Shown piece by piece: positions 11,022 to 20,719 of a stretch of DNA of 64,000 nt (within the stretch, counting starts at the first letter, position 1; each line of letters opens with the position of its first letter). The translations under genes and the position numbers were made by a program. The DNA is taken from the NCBI GenBank assembly GCA_034506255.1, contig JAPDPX010000008.1:310001-374000 (forward strand), in the 5' to 3' direction. Under the pieces are notes generated by a model. The model ran no database searches, was not told the DNA's origin, and saw only the letters and a program-made list of their open reading frames with translations. The DNA is from a candidate division KSB1 bacterium (GTDB lineage Bacteria; Zhuqueibacterota; Zhuqueibacteria; Zhuqueibacterales; Zhuqueibacteraceae).

Positions 11022-12941
11022 TCATTGCACCAGGGTCATGCGCCGAACGTCCGTCCAGGTTACAACCCCGCGCTGGCTGACGCGCATGCGGCAGAGATAG
11101 GTGCCGGCAGCCAGCGCTTCACCGCTACTGCCACGGCCGTCCCACATGAGGACATGGCGGCCGGCGGGCGTGAGGGTGTCGGTAAGCGTTTTTACTTTCT
11201 GGCCGAGCAGATTGAAGATGACGATATTGACTTCCGCGGCTTCCCGCAAATCGAAGGCGATGCGGGTGCCGGTCTGATTGCCGCCCGCACCCCCGGCCGC
11301 GGAAAAGGGATTGGGAAAATTTTGATGCAGGGCAAAGCCCGCCGGCGGGCCCAGGGCGATCATCACTTCGGCAGAGTGACGCGCCTGGCCATCCCGGTCG
11401 ATTTGCACGAGACGATAGGTGTATTCTCCGCTGCCGGCGGTGGTATCCAGATATTCATACTCACCGCTGGTTGCGCCCTCAGGCGCCGCGGCAATGAACG
11501 CCAGCTTGCTGAAACTACCGTCGCCGGTTCGGCGCTCCACCTCGAAACCGAGCAGATTGTGCTCCGCCGAGGTGCGCCAGTGCAGGCGGGCGCCGGCCGC
11601 GGCCGGCGCCACCGAGAAGGCCAGCAACACCACCGGTGTGGTGGCCCCCAGCTCGAATGCACCCAAATCCGGGTTGGCTCCGACGTAGGGCAACCCGACA
11701 TCAATTCCGGCATCGCGCGCGGGGCTTGTGGTTTGCAGCTCGAAGTTGCCCTGTGCCGCATTTTTGAAGAGCGGATCGCTGCCGGTGACGTCGCCGCTGC
11801 CCTGCCAGTCTTTGGCCGCGGCATTGAACCAGCCGTTGTGATCCACCTGGCCGGCAAACGGCCCGGCGACTGCAACCGCACCGCTTTGGTGAATGAGATT
11901 GTTGCGCACCACCGCGTTGCTCACACCTTTGCCCTCGATGCGAAACGAGCTGGCAGAGATGTTGGCAAGCGTATTGTGCAGAATCTCGACATTGGCGACA
12001 TCATCGAACTTGATGGCATAGTATTGCCGGATGTTGTAGAGCACGTTGCGCAGCAGTCGGATGTTCGCCTGCGATTTGCCGCCCTCACCGCGGAATTCAA
12101 TGCCGCGCTGGCTGTCGTGGATGAAATTGTTCCTGCCGGTGATGTTGCGGCAACCCTTCTGCGTCACCCACGCCTTGTTCTCGAAGCCGTACATCTCGTT
12201 GCCCTCCACCACGCAGCCGTCCACCCCCTTGAAATCGAGCGCGTTTTCACTGTTGCTGCCGAGCGTGGTGTAGAAGATGTTGCCGGAAATGGTGATGTCC
12301 GTGGCGTAGTTGGCGATCTCGGTCTTGTCGTCGGCATAGAGTTGAATGCCGTCGCCGCCGCAGTTGAAGATGGTGTTGTTGAGAATGCGCCAGCGCCGGG
12401 CGCCGGGATTGAGCACGATGCCGTGGGCATCGCTGCCCGCCTGCCAGACGAAATCACGAATCACGCAATTTTCAATCGTCACCTCGCTGCTGCCCGCGGC
12501 ACCCTCGATGCCGTCGCGCTTGCCGTTGCGCAGCTCGCAGTTGCGCAGCGTCAGAAAACTGCCGCTGATCTTGATGGCATCGGAAGCATCGCCCTGATGA
12601 TCGAACACCAAATCACTGATCAACCAGTGGGACTTGCCGGCGTTCAGCATCGTGCCGGTGGCGGCAATCACCGGCTTTTCGCCGGGATAGCCGCGCAACA
12701 CGATGCGCCGGCCGGCGGTGCCGCTCACCGGCAGCGAAATGGCTTCGTTGTAAATGCCGCCCCGCACCAACAGGGTGTCACCGGGCTGCATGCCCGCCAG
12801 TTTGGCAGTGATGCTCTCGCCCGGTTTCACGATGCGCGTGGCCGGCCACAAACTATTGGGCACCAGCAGCGCCAGCAGGCCGGCCAGCAAGACCCCCGCC
12901 TGTGCCCGCCGGTGGAAAAACTTTTTGTTCTTCCTGAACAT
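11022..12941 (-). CDS. Secreted right-handed parallel beta-helix protein with FlgD-Ig tail
   Basis: 639 residues. ATG at 12941 is chosen because GAGGA lies seven bases before it; a second ATG at 12956 adds five residues. A basic stretch then a hydrophobic helix (AGVLLAGLLALLVP) form the signal peptide. Residues about 40-420 are a beta-helix with repeated turns such as LRNCELRN, IENCVIRD, ILNNTIFN and VEGNEMYG, a fold used by polysaccharide lyases (PL6-like) and mannuronan epimerases. A fibronectin-like segment follows (LHWRTSAEHNLLGFEVERR). The tail begins NFPNPF and ends with FNLLGQKVKTL and MWDGRGSSGEALAAGTY. Its position below the exopolysaccharide genes suggests binding to or cleavage of the polymer. 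No catalytic residues are assigned. Confidence 0.8.
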   Translation of the reverse strand: MFRKNKKFFHRRAQAGVLLAGLLALLVPNSLWPATRIVKPGESITAKLAGMQPGDTLLVRGGIYNEAISLPVSGTAGRRIVLRGYPGEKPVIAATGTMLNAGKSHWLISDLVFDHQGDASDAIKISGSFLTLRNCELRNGKRDGIEGAAGSSEVTIENCVIRDFVWQAGSDAHGIVLNPGARRWRILNNTIFNCGGDGIQLYADDKTEIANYATDITISGNIFYTTLGSNSENALDFKGVDGCVVEGNEMYGFENKAWVTQKGCRNITGRNNFIHDSQRGIEFRGEGGKSQANIRLLRNVLYNIRQYYAIKFDDVANVEILHNTLANISASSFRIEGKGVSNAVVRNNLIHQSGAVAVAGPFAGQVDHNGWFNAAAKDWQGSGDVTGSDPLFKNAAQGNFELQTTSPARDAGIDVGLPYVGANPDLGAFELGATTPVVLLAFSVAPAAAGARLHWRTSAEHNLLGFEVERRTGDGSFSKLAFIAAAPEGATSGEYEYLDTTAGSGEYTYRLVQIDRDGQARHSAEVMIALGPPAGFALHQNFPNPFSAAGGAGGNQTGTRIAFDLREAAEVNIVIFNLLGQKVKTLTDTLTPAGRHVLMWDGRGSSGEALAAGTYLCRMRVSQRGVVTWTDVRRMTLVQ

Positions 12942-13020
12942 GTCTTGTCCTCGCATGACTCACATGAATCGAACCCGTCTCTGTGCGATGAACTCACCAC
13001 TCGTCGGCCGCGCCGGCCGC

Positions 13021-13380
13021 TCAACGGAAGAGCTTCCGGATCACCGGTGAATGCAGTTGGTTGCACAAGGGATTCAACAGCTTCACCAGCTTTTCCTCTT
13101 CCAGCGCAAGTTGCAGCTCGCTGGCGTAGGGCATGGGATGGATGGCGATGTGGAGATTGCCTTTCGGCTCGGAATGTGCGATCCAGGAACGATAGGCATA
13201 GTGATAGCGTCCAATCCGGCCGTCGGCAAAGTTGCGGGAGAGGCCCACATACAACAACTCCTCACTGTCGATCATCAAGCCGGTGCCGGTGAGAATGGCA
13301 TAAATGCCGCCCTCCGCAGGCGGCACCCACTCGTCGAAAGAATAAGGCCCGTAAAAGTAACGGCCTCCGATGTTCAGCAT
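13021..13380 (-). CDS. Small GIY-YIG domain protein
   Basis: 119 residues with a GIY-YIG nuclease-like core. The first motif is GGIYAILTG (near residue 24) and the second is LYVGLSRN (near 43). Arginines follow in GRIGRYHY, and a late glutamate/asparagine pair in LEEEKLVKLLNPLCN matches the usual E and N positions of the fold. The domain cuts or processes DNA in repair, restriction and mobile elements. A protein this small, with no DNA-binding partner domain, cannot be given a pathway. ATG at 13380 has GGAG about six bases upstream. It lies between two polysaccharide-related genes on the same strand, an unusual place for a nuclease. Confidence 0.65.
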   Translation of the reverse strand: MLNIGGRYFYGPYSFDEWVPPAEGGIYAILTGTGLMIDSEELLYVGLSRNFADGRIGRYHYAYRSWIAHSEPKGNLHIAIHPMPYASELQLALEEEKLVKLLNPLCNQLHSPVIRKLFR

Positions 13381-13479
13381 GGTTTACTCCAGTCCTGAGT
13401 AAAGTGAATGACGCACGAAATTTTTGCCCGGCCGTACCACCGGGGAAACGTTCGCTTGCTGGTACCAGGAAAACGCCGG

Positions 13480-13516
13480 AACGCGGGCCTCCCGCCTGTC
13501 GGCAGACAGGAGGTGC
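13480..13516. repeat. Inverted repeat (CCTGTC-GGCA-GACAGG) in the gap below the heparinase-like gene
   Basis: A six-base-pair stem with a GGCA loop, flanked by CCTCC and GGAGG-like bases that lengthen the pairing with a few mismatches. It is not followed by a T run in either direction, so it is not a standard terminator. The surrounding 270 bases (13381-13652) hold no gene. The part next to the heparinase-like stop codon (about 13595-13645) is a low-complexity GAGTATGAG-type stretch. Confidence 0.5.
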
Positions 13517-13652
13517 TGCGCGACATTTTCATCCTGATGAGTGGGCAAGCGCACCTGACAATCACCCCAGAGCCTCCCGAAAAGCAGGTGGAAGAGCGGG
13601 AGTGAGTGAGAGAGAGTATGAGCAAGAGTATGAGTATTATGAGGGAGCGGAG

Positions 13653-16064
13653 CTACTGCGTCACCTCATATGTTGCTGCGCCGCCGGGATTGTCCTTGAA
13701 TTGCAACACCCCGGCTGCACTGGATTTGACATTGAGATAAACCACCCCGTTCTTTTTGATCTTGAGCAGGGTGTCGGCCGTGACGCCGGTGACAATCAGT
13801 GCCAACGGCTGCGCGGCATTGACTTCAAAAGTCGCGCTGCTCTGCAGGCCGGGACGCTTGTTGAAGATCACCAGCCGCCGGCCCTCCACCAGCACGCCGG
13901 AGCAGGTGGCCGATTCTATGTTTTCCACCGGCGCCATTGCGTGCAGCGTGCGGGCATCACCGAGTTGCATCACGGTCAGGAATTCATTCTCCGCAGAACG
14001 GATTTCAAAGCGATAACTGCCCGCCCAGTATGCCCCCCAATCGAGATAAGGCCCGCGCGATTCCAGCGGCCGCCAGTCCGCATCGACGAACCAGTTGCCG
14101 GGGCCGCCGATTTTCAGGATTTCCTTGCGCGCCGGCAGCAGCGCTTTCACCAGCATTTTGCCGTGTGCCACGTCGTAGGTGTTGGTCACCGTGATTTCGT
14201 CGCCAGCGATCGCCGGCTCGAAGGCGGTGTGCAGCAGGAAGCGCTTCTCCAGTCCGGATTGCACCAGATCGTGCACGATCACGAACTCGTGGTTTTCCGG
14301 TCCGCGCAGATAGACGAAGCGGCGGTTGGCGAATGCCGTCTTGCTGCGTTTGGCGTTGGTGTAGGCAGGCGAATAGTCATAGTCGATGAAATCGAAGTCG
14401 CCGCTGCTTTCCAGTGCGACGATTTTTCCCACCACGCTGTTGCCCCCGGGCTGGAAGGAGGGGTCGCGCCAGTCGTCGGCCGTGCGGTCTTCACGAAAGC
14501 CGAAGTTCATGAAGTTGAAACCGGTGTCGCTTTTTTCCTCGGGATGATACAGCCCGAGAATGTTGTGAAAGAGCGGCTGGCGGAAACTCTTGCCGCGCGG
14601 CATATCCTTGTAGTTTTTGCCATTGCCGGAATCGAGCGCGAGGCTGCCGTACTTGTAGATGGTGAAGCTCGACAAATCGAGATGGGCATGCGGCGCATAC
14701 CAGTATTGCGGCGCCCAAAAAATGATGTGGGTGGACTGCTCCGGATCAAATGAGGATTTCATCACCACCTGGCCCAGGCCGAGCTTGCAGGTGAGCGGCA
14801 GATTGATGGCCTGCGGCGGCAGCGGGGTCACGCTTTCACTGTCCCAGATGAAGCGGAAGAAGAGGTAGTGAAAGCGCGGGTCGCCGAAGCCGCCGCGCCG
14901 TGTGCCCTCTTCGCCCGTGCCGATCAAGCCCGATTCCGTGATCAGCCATTTGGCCAGGCCGGCCATGCGGGGATCCGCCTCGGCAAGCGCGCCCGCGGAA
15001 ATCGCGGCCAAACCGCCGAAATCATCCGCCTTCTGCAGGCTGTTGGTGTCGTGGCGCGAGAGGTAGTAGTGGCCCTGCAGCTTGAGCGGCAGGATGTTGT
15101 AAAAGATGTAGAGCACGTTGGAGCGCAAAAACTCGGTGGTGAAAAACAGGTTCTGTCCGAGCGCGCTGGAGGCGGCGCCGGCGAGAAAGCTGATGTTGGT
15201 CAGGCCCATGAGATAATAGCTCGCGCCCTCACTCCAGCCCGGCCCTTGAAAGATTTTGTCGCCGGTCATCAGCGTGCGTTCGAGAAACACGGCGTTGAAA
15301 TACTGCAGCATCTCCTCGACTTTGGCGTTGTAGTCCGGGCCGAGATCGTCGCCCCACAACGCCAGCGCGCCAGCGCTGCCGTGATGAATGTAGCCCGTCA
15401 CCTGATTCGACAGCTTTTGATACGCGCCCGGGTCGGCATCCTTGTCGCGCATTTCATAGAGCTGGATCAAACCCTCCGCCAGGCTGCGCTTCTCCTCCGC
15501 GGTGAGCAGCGGAAAAGTCCAGTCATAAGCCACCGCCAGGGCGAGATTGTGGTAGCCGCCCTCCGGGCTTTGCAGAATCGAGGAGACATGCTTGTCACCG
15601 CGCCGACTTGCCTTGGCGAGCATGGCCAGCGCGATTGCCTTGCGGCCATACTGCTCCCGCGTGTGGCCGAAGGTGAAGCCCGGCAACTGGCCGGGATCGA
15701 TCAAATAGAGAAACGCATAGTTCTTGATGTCAATGAACAGGCCGCCGCCCTCTTTTTTCTCCAGCGGCGCGTTGAAGTTGGCATCCATCACCTGCACAAA
15801 AGTCTGGAAGCTGTGGCGATGCACCGTCTGCAAACGCTGCCGCAACCTGGGCAGATCTTCGGCGGTGAGGTAAAGCCGCGGATGCACCCTGCGGCCCAAC
15901 GGGCTGTTGGGGGGTGGCGTGTAATGCGTCAGCGTGGGCCGCTGCAGCGAGGACTGCCGGTGCTTTTCATCGGCGGCGTCGCTCTTGCAGGCGGGCGCCC
16001 CTGCCAGCAGCACCGACGCCAGCACTGGCATCAGCCTCTGAAAAAAGTGATGATCGCAAGGCAC
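13653..16064 (-). CDS. Heparinase II/III-like secreted protein
   Basis: 803 residues from a GTG at 16064. This start keeps an arginine before the hydrophobic leader MPVLASVLLAGAPAC; an ATG at 16031 is the alternative. The cysteine after the leader could be lipidated, but the lipobox is poor. The mature protein opens with HPRLYLTAEDLPRLRQRL, typical of the alpha-toroid domain of heparinase II/III and alginate lyase families. The C-terminal beta-sandwich has WYAPHAHLDLSSFTIY and SLALDSGNGK, which matches the conserved H-x-D region of PF07940. The family cleaves uronic-acid-containing polysaccharides by beta-elimination. Lying just below the exopolysaccharide genes, it may trim or recycle that polymer. 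Confidence 0.82.
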   Translation of the reverse strand: MPCDHHFFQRLMPVLASVLLAGAPACKSDAADEKHRQSSLQRPTLTHYTPPPNSPLGRRVHPRLYLTAEDLPRLRQRLQTVHRHSFQTFVQVMDANFNAPLEKKEGGGLFIDIKNYAFLYLIDPGQLPGFTFGHTREQYGRKAIALAMLAKASRRGDKHVSSILQSPEGGYHNLALAVAYDWTFPLLTAEEKRSLAEGLIQLYEMRDKDADPGAYQKLSNQVTGYIHHGSAGALALWGDDLGPDYNAKVEEMLQYFNAVFLERTLMTGDKIFQGPGWSEGASYYLMGLTNISFLAGAASSALGQNLFFTTEFLRSNVLYIFYNILPLKLQGHYYLSRHDTNSLQKADDFGGLAAISAGALAEADPRMAGLAKWLITESGLIGTGEEGTRRGGFGDPRFHYLFFRFIWDSESVTPLPPQAINLPLTCKLGLGQVVMKSSFDPEQSTHIIFWAPQYWYAPHAHLDLSSFTIYKYGSLALDSGNGKNYKDMPRGKSFRQPLFHNILGLYHPEEKSDTGFNFMNFGFREDRTADDWRDPSFQPGGNSVVGKIVALESSGDFDFIDYDYSPAYTNAKRSKTAFANRRFVYLRGPENHEFVIVHDLVQSGLEKRFLLHTAFEPAIAGDEITVTNTYDVAHGKMLVKALLPARKEILKIGGPGNWFVDADWRPLESRGPYLDWGAYWAGSYRFEIRSAENEFLTVMQLGDARTLHAMAPVENIESATCSGVLVEGRRLVIFNKRPGLQSSATFEVNAAQPLALIVTGVTADTLLKIKKNGVVYLNVKSSAAGVLQFKDNPGGAATYEVTQ

Positions 16065-16577
16065 AGCCGAACTTCTTTCCGTGATGTCAACCGTGAAATG
16101 TTAAAGCTTGCTTTTCAAACCGGTAGAAGGCGGCGGTTAGCCCCTCGTTGGCAAAAACGATGCCCGCACCGGAACGTGCGAGTCGAACACAAGCGGGCCC
16201 CCGGGAAGAAACGGGAAGCGGAATCAAATCAGATACTTTGGCGGGAGGTGGCAGGGCCCGCCAGCGGGCGGGCGCATGGCAGACAATACCTCGTTTGGGC
16301 ACCGCATTACAACCTGGTAATTCGCGTCCGTTTGAAAACACCACCGCCCGGCATCCAATCGAGTCGGTCCGAAAATGCAGCCCTCCCGGTTGCACTGGGG
16401 GTTGCTGTGAGTGCGGGTGTCGCAGAAACTCGCAGGCTGCTGCAACCGCCGGACGATTGCGGGAGCAGTCGCGCGATGGTACGCGCTGGTGGCAGGATCA
16501 CTTAATTTTGAAGGCAACGCCGGTCAGCATCGCCCGCTGCAAGCTGTGACTGCAGCGGCCGGCGAAGCAACGCAGGA
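16065..16577. other. Gap of about 510 bases between the GT2 gene and the heparinase-like gene
   Basis: No convincing gene on either strand. It probably holds the promoter of the heparinase-like gene and the end of the exopolysaccharide transcript. A perfect seven-base-pair GC hairpin (GCCCGCC, loop AGCG, GGCGGGC) lies at 16256-16273 and could stop or stabilise the upstream message, but no T run follows on either strand. I could not identify a credible -35/-10 pair for the minus strand. Confidence 0.5.
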
Positions 16578-17738
16578 TCACACGCGCCGCCACAGGATCG
16601 ACTGTTTCCGCAAGATAAAACGCACAAAACCGAAGACGGCGGCAACGTTGCCCATCAGGAAATAAAACGGCATGTAAAGATAGCTGATGCGCAGGCCGAA
16701 AAACTCCTGCACATAGCCGAGCACCCCGATCAAATAGAAAGCCGCCTGCAGCCCGAGCATCAGGCGGTAAAGCGGGGCCTCGGCCAGCAGGCAGGCAGGC
16801 GGCAGCAGCAGGATGAAAGCCGGACTGATCGTGCGCAACACTTTGTGCGAGATGAACTGCAAGGCCACCAGGCCACGTCGCGGATTGAGCAGGCTGCGCA
16901 GCACGTAGATCATTTGAAAGTTGCCGACGTTGATGCGGATGCGGCGCTGAAATTCACCGGGGAGGCTGGTGGATTCGCGCTCGCTCACCACCGCCTCGGG
17001 TTCGTAGTGAACACGATAGCCCTGGCGGATGATCTGCATCGGCACGATGAAATCGTCATTGATGGCCTTTTGATCCAGCGGGACGAAGAGCGTGCGGCGA
17101 AAGGCGTAAAGCGCACCGTGGGCGCCGATCACGGAATGCACCCGGCTCTCGTACGTTTTGAGAAAGGTCTCATACTTCCAGTAGAGCCGCTCGGTCATGC
17201 TGCGCAGCGAGTTGTCGTCGGTCTCGAACATGTACACCCCCGAGACACAACCCACCCGGGGATCGCTGAAGTGGCGCACGAGTTTTTTCAGGGCGTCCGG
17301 CTGCAGCAGCCCGGAAGCATCGGAGAGCACGATGATTTCGCCGGGCAAGGTGGGAATGATTTGATTCAATACCTTGGTTTTGCCCTGGCGCCTGGGCAGG
17401 GCAATGAAGTGGATCTCGTTTTCGCCGTAGCTGGCGAGCATGGCATTGGTTTGATCGGTCGAGCCGTCCGACACCACGGTGATGCGCAGACGGTCCCTGG
17501 GATAGTCGAGATGGAGGGTGTTTTCCACCTTTTCCCGGATGATGTTCTGCTCGTTGTACGCCGGGATCAGAAAATTGACGAACGGCCAGTCGCGATGATT
17601 CGTGGCTGGCAGTGTGTTGCCCGGCGCAAACCGCCGCCGCAGCTTTGCCAGCAGATACATCAACAGGGGGTAGCCCAGGTAGGTGTAGGCCAGCATGCCA
17701 ATGCACAGCCAGACCACGGCTTGCCAGAACAGAGCCAT
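16578..17738 (-). CDS. Membrane glycosyltransferase, family 2
   Basis: 386-residue inverting GT-A enzyme with one N-terminal transmembrane helix (residues 5-25) and three or four near the C-terminus (about 295-375). The catalytic domain has NFLIPAYNEQNI, then VVSDGSTD for UDP-sugar binding, VLSDASG in the DxD position, NDDFIVPMQ holding the likely catalytic acid, and QRRIRIN in place of Q-x-x-R-W. This layout fits processive or polyprenol-linked sugar transferases that work at the cytoplasmic face. It is 78 bases downstream of the Wza-like gene and is the last clear member of the exopolysaccharide run. The sugar donor is not predictable. Confidence 0.88.
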   Translation of the reverse strand: MALFWQAVVWLCIGMLAYTYLGYPLLMYLLAKLRRRFAPGNTLPATNHRDWPFVNFLIPAYNEQNIIREKVENTLHLDYPRDRLRITVVSDGSTDQTNAMLASYGENEIHFIALPRRQGKTKVLNQIIPTLPGEIIVLSDASGLLQPDALKKLVRHFSDPRVGCVSGVYMFETDDNSLRSMTERLYWKYETFLKTYESRVHSVIGAHGALYAFRRTLFVPLDQKAINDDFIVPMQIIRQGYRVHYEPEAVVSERESTSLPGEFQRRIRINVGNFQMIYVLRSLLNPRRGLVALQFISHKVLRTISPAFILLLPPACLLAEAPLYRLMLGLQAAFYLIGVLGYVQEFFGLRISYLYMPFYFLMGNVAAVFGFVRFILRKQSILWRRV

Positions 17739-17816
17739 AGACGGTACCAGAATATGTTTGCCAAAGCATGCTCATATCCCGGCCACCGTCCGTCTGGCAG
17801 CCGCAGCGCCGGGGCG

Positions 17817-18527
17817 CTAGAAAATGGAATTGAGTAAGCCGGTAATCACGCCGATGTAAAACAACGGTTGCAGCGGCCGCAGGACCTTGTCCAAAAAGTA
17901 ACCAAACTTCGAGAGATTGTCGGGCGGCACCACGATAATGTCCCCGTCCGCCAGCGCCAGATCCCGCTCCACTTCCCCCTTCCTGGTGATTTTGTTCAAA
18001 TCCACCCGGATGATGTTGGGCTTGGCGGCGGTGGAATTGCCGCGAATGAGTTTGATTTTGCCGCGACTCGCACGGATGGTGGGGCTGCCGGCGAGCGTCA
18101 GGGCGTCCAGAAGCGACATGTTCTTGCTCAGCAGATATTGTCCCGGCTGGTTGACCTCGCCGAGCACGAACACCCGTCGCGCCTGATAGGAGGTGATCAC
18201 CACGGTGACTTCGACATCGATGATGAATTCGCTCAACCGCCGGGTCAGTTCGGCGTCGATTTCATCGGCAGTTTTGTTTTCGACGAACACGCTGCCGATG
18301 AGGTCGAAGGAGATGCGGCCGTCCGGGCCCACCGGCTCGGTGCGTGCGAAGCTCTCCTGACGCAAGGCCGCGGGCCCGGCGCTGATTTGCAGCACATCGC
18401 CCGGACCCACGCGATAGGCCGCTTTGTTCAACGGTTCGGCCATCTGCGCCTGCGGGATGGCACTCTGGGCGAAAGCGCCGATGGCCGCGGTGAGCAGCAG
18501 AACAGGAAGCGGGAGGTGTCGTTTCAT
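17817..18527 (-). CDS. Short polysaccharide export protein (Wza-like OPX family)
   Basis: 236 residues from the ATG at 18527, which overlaps the stop of the upstream deacetylase (ATGA) and is followed by a signal peptide (KRHLPLPVLLLTAAIGAFA). The Poly_export domain begins YRVGPGDVLQI and runs through ISFDLIGSVFVENKTADEID. An SLBB domain follows (RRVFVLGEVNQPGQYLL, then SLLDALTLAGSP). E. coli Wza has about 380 residues. This one lacks room for the C-terminal outer-membrane helix domain and has only a short hydrophobic end (LFYIGVITGLLNSIF). It is probably the periplasmic part of the export channel and may need another outer-membrane component. Confidence 0.9.
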   Translation of the reverse strand: MKRHLPLPVLLLTAAIGAFAQSAIPQAQMAEPLNKAAYRVGPGDVLQISAGPAALRQESFARTEPVGPDGRISFDLIGSVFVENKTADEIDAELTRRLSEFIIDVEVTVVITSYQARRVFVLGEVNQPGQYLLSKNMSLLDALTLAGSPTIRASRGKIKLIRGNSTAAKPNIIRVDLNKITRKGEVERDLALADGDIIVVPPDNLSKFGYFLDKVLRPLQPLFYIGVITGLLNSIF

Positions 18528-19273
18528 GATTGGTCCCTTTCCGCACGGGATGAGGTTTTCAGGTGGTGCAGCTTGCTCCACAGGCGGTGATAAGTGTGAT
18601 TGCCCAGGAAGCGCTTGCCGAATCTGCCCGCGAAGTAGCGGCTGCGCATTTTGAACACATGCCAGGGATCGCCGTGCACGATCCGTTCGAATTCCCGCCG
18701 GGAGGTGGTGCCGGTGATGACCCAGCGCGGCAGCAGCGCCGGCCCGGTGCTCGGTCGCGCCGGCCGGCCCGGTATGGAGGTGAAGATCTCGCGATAGCCG
18801 TTGGCGCAGGCATAGCGCAGCGTGGCGCGATCATAGCGGCCGCCTGGCAGCGACATGCGCGTCACCTCCCGGCCGAGCATATCTTCCAAAATTTTTTTGG
18901 GCAATACGATCTCGGCGTACAGCTCTTCACGGGTCAGACCCTGCAAAAACCGATGCGAATGGGAATGACTGCCGATGGCAATCCCCGCCTGCGCCAGGGC
19001 GCGAATCTCAGCCGCTTGCAACATCCCCGATTGTCCAATGGCGGCGGTCACCACAAAGCAGGTGGCGGCCAGTTGCAGTTGCCCGAGCTGTTCCGCCCAG
19101 GCCAGCAGGCTGCGGTAGCCGTCATCGAAGGTGAGATGCACCGGTTGTTGCCACTGCGCCAGGAGGTCAAGATGAACCTGGAACTCCTCGGCGGCAACAT
19201 CATAGGCCGGCTGCCACTCGCGAAAGGCCACGTGTTGCCGGCCTGTCGATATGTTATGATACATCAAAACCAT
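18524..19273 (-). CDS. Polysaccharide deacetylase (carbohydrate esterase family 4)
   Basis: 249-residue NodB-homology protein. The catalytic motifs are TFDDGY (base and metal-binding aspartates), HSHSH (metal histidines) and LPGGRYDR (arginine motif). The enzyme removes N- or O-acetyl groups from a glycan. No signal peptide is seen at MVLMYHNIS, so it may act on lipid-linked intermediates in the cytoplasm. It may also mark a polymer in the way of PEP-CTERM-type exopolysaccharide loci. Its stop overlaps the start of the Wza-like gene, indicating translational coupling. A 179-base gap separates it from the upstream GT4 gene. Confidence 0.9.
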   Translation of the reverse strand: MVLMYHNISTGRQHVAFREWQPAYDVAAEEFQVHLDLLAQWQQPVHLTFDDGYRSLLAWAEQLGQLQLAATCFVVTAAIGQSGMLQAAEIRALAQAGIAIGSHSHSHRFLQGLTREELYAEIVLPKKILEDMLGREVTRMSLPGGRYDRATLRYACANGYREIFTSIPGRPARPSTGPALLPRWVITGTTSRREFERIVHGDPWHVFKMRSRYFAGRFGKRFLGNHTYHRLWSKLHHLKTSSRAERDQS

Positions 19274-19452
19274 GCAGCATACGGACGGCTAAACAATAAC
19301 TTAATCTGTCTGTTGGGCTCAACACCGGTCTGCCGGTCAGGAGTTGCTGACGTCCCGGCGGGAGGCGGGGTCGCAATCATCTGGCTGGGCGATGCGGCGA
19401 TGGCGGCCGGCAATCCTGTCAACCGGGGACATTTCCGCCTTCTTTCATCCTG

Positions 19453-20598
19453 TCACCGGCGTGCCAGCGCCTGCAGATAAAGTTCCTCCACCTTGCGAAT
19501 CATCGCCGTTTCGGTGAAATGTTGCTGCACGAATTTCTGTGCGGCTTGCGCCCGGGCGCGCGCCGTGCTGCGATCACGCAAAGTTTCCAGCAGCGCGGTT
19601 GCGAGCGCCTGGTGGTCGCCCGCCGGCACCAACAAACCATAGCGCGGCTGCGGAATGATTTCCGGGTTGCCGCCAACAGCCGTGGCCACCACCGGCACGC
19701 CGGCAGCCATCGCCTCCAAAAGCGCCATGGAGATGCCCTCCGTTTGCGAGGGCAGGCAGAATACCGTCAGCAACGGCAACAGCTCATGGGCCTGCCGGCG
19801 CTGCCCGGCAAAGATGACATGTTCGCGCAGCCCCAGGCGCGCGGCCTGCTGCTGCAACGGTTCCGCCTCCGGCCCCGCGCCCACCAGCAACAAACCGGCC
19901 CGTGGAAATTCCTGCCGCACGCGGGTCATCGCCTGCAACAACAGCGGAAAGTTCTTGCGCACTTCCAGCCGGCCGACCGCACCCAGCAGTGGCGAGAAAC
20001 GCTCGAGGCCAAACTCAGCCACCAACTCGTTCTGGCGTTGCCGGTTGGTGACGAGTGGCAGCCGCAGACCGTTGTGAATGGTGACGACCTTCTCCGCGGG
20101 CAGGCAGCATTCCGCGAGCAGGCGGCGGCGCAATTGCTCGGAAACCGCAACGATGCGGCTGGTGTGCGGCGCCAGCACGCGCTCAATGCCGCGGCGCAGA
20201 CGGTCGTCCACGGTAAAGGTCGAATGCTCGTGTGAGATGCGCACCGGCACACCGGCGAGCAGAGCCGCGAGGCGACCCCAGAAATTGGCGGTAAAAACGT
20301 GCGCATGCAGCACGGTGACACGATGGCTGCGCAGGAGCTGCTGCAGGCGCCCGAGCAGTCCCGGGTCAATCCCGGCTTTTTTCTGCAAGGCGATCACCGG
20401 AATGCGGCGTGCCTCCAGCTCTGCAGCGAGCACGCCCTTGTGCCGCAGGCAGCAAACCAGCGGCGTAAAGCGCCGGGGATTCAAACCGGAAACGAGATTG
20501 ACCAGCACGCGCTCGGCCCCGCCCTGATCCAGGTCTTCGATGAGGTGCAGGACGCAGAGCGGGGAGGAGGGCGGTCTTTTTGCTTTTGCACGTGTCAT
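19453..20598 (-). CDS. Glycosyltransferase family 4
   Basis: 381-residue GT-B retaining glycosyltransferase. The open frame extends further upstream, but the first sensible start is the ATG at 20598, shortly before the N-terminal Rossmann motif LHLIEDLDQGGAERVLVNL. The C-terminal GT4 domain has VGRLEVRKNFPLLLQA, the diphosphate-binding region LLVGAGPEAEPL, and the E-x7-E motif in EGISMALLEAMAAGVPVVAT. It adds a sugar to the growing lipid-linked repeat unit at the inner face of the membrane. It follows the next GT4 gene by 121 bases. Linkage and donor are unknown. Confidence 0.9.
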   Translation of the reverse strand: MTRAKAKRPPSSPLCVLHLIEDLDQGGAERVLVNLVSGLNPRRFTPLVCCLRHKGVLAAELEARRIPVIALQKKAGIDPGLLGRLQQLLRSHRVTVLHAHVFTANFWGRLAALLAGVPVRISHEHSTFTVDDRLRRGIERVLAPHTSRIVAVSEQLRRRLLAECCLPAEKVVTIHNGLRLPLVTNRQRQNELVAEFGLERFSPLLGAVGRLEVRKNFPLLLQAMTRVRQEFPRAGLLLVGAGPEAEPLQQQAARLGLREHVIFAGQRRQAHELLPLLTVFCLPSQTEGISMALLEAMAAGVPVVATAVGGNPEIIPQPRYGLLVPAGDHQALATALLETLRDRSTARARAQAAQKFVQQHFTETAMIRKVEELYLQALARR

Positions 20599-20719
20599 GA
20601 ATGTGGCCGATTGCAACCAGGGCAGGTGCGGTGTGTGCCTGAAAGCGATCGTCTCGCCGCTCCAACAATTCCTGAAAGTTTCCGCACGGCCCGGCCGTGG
20701 AGAATTTTCCAGACAGCCC

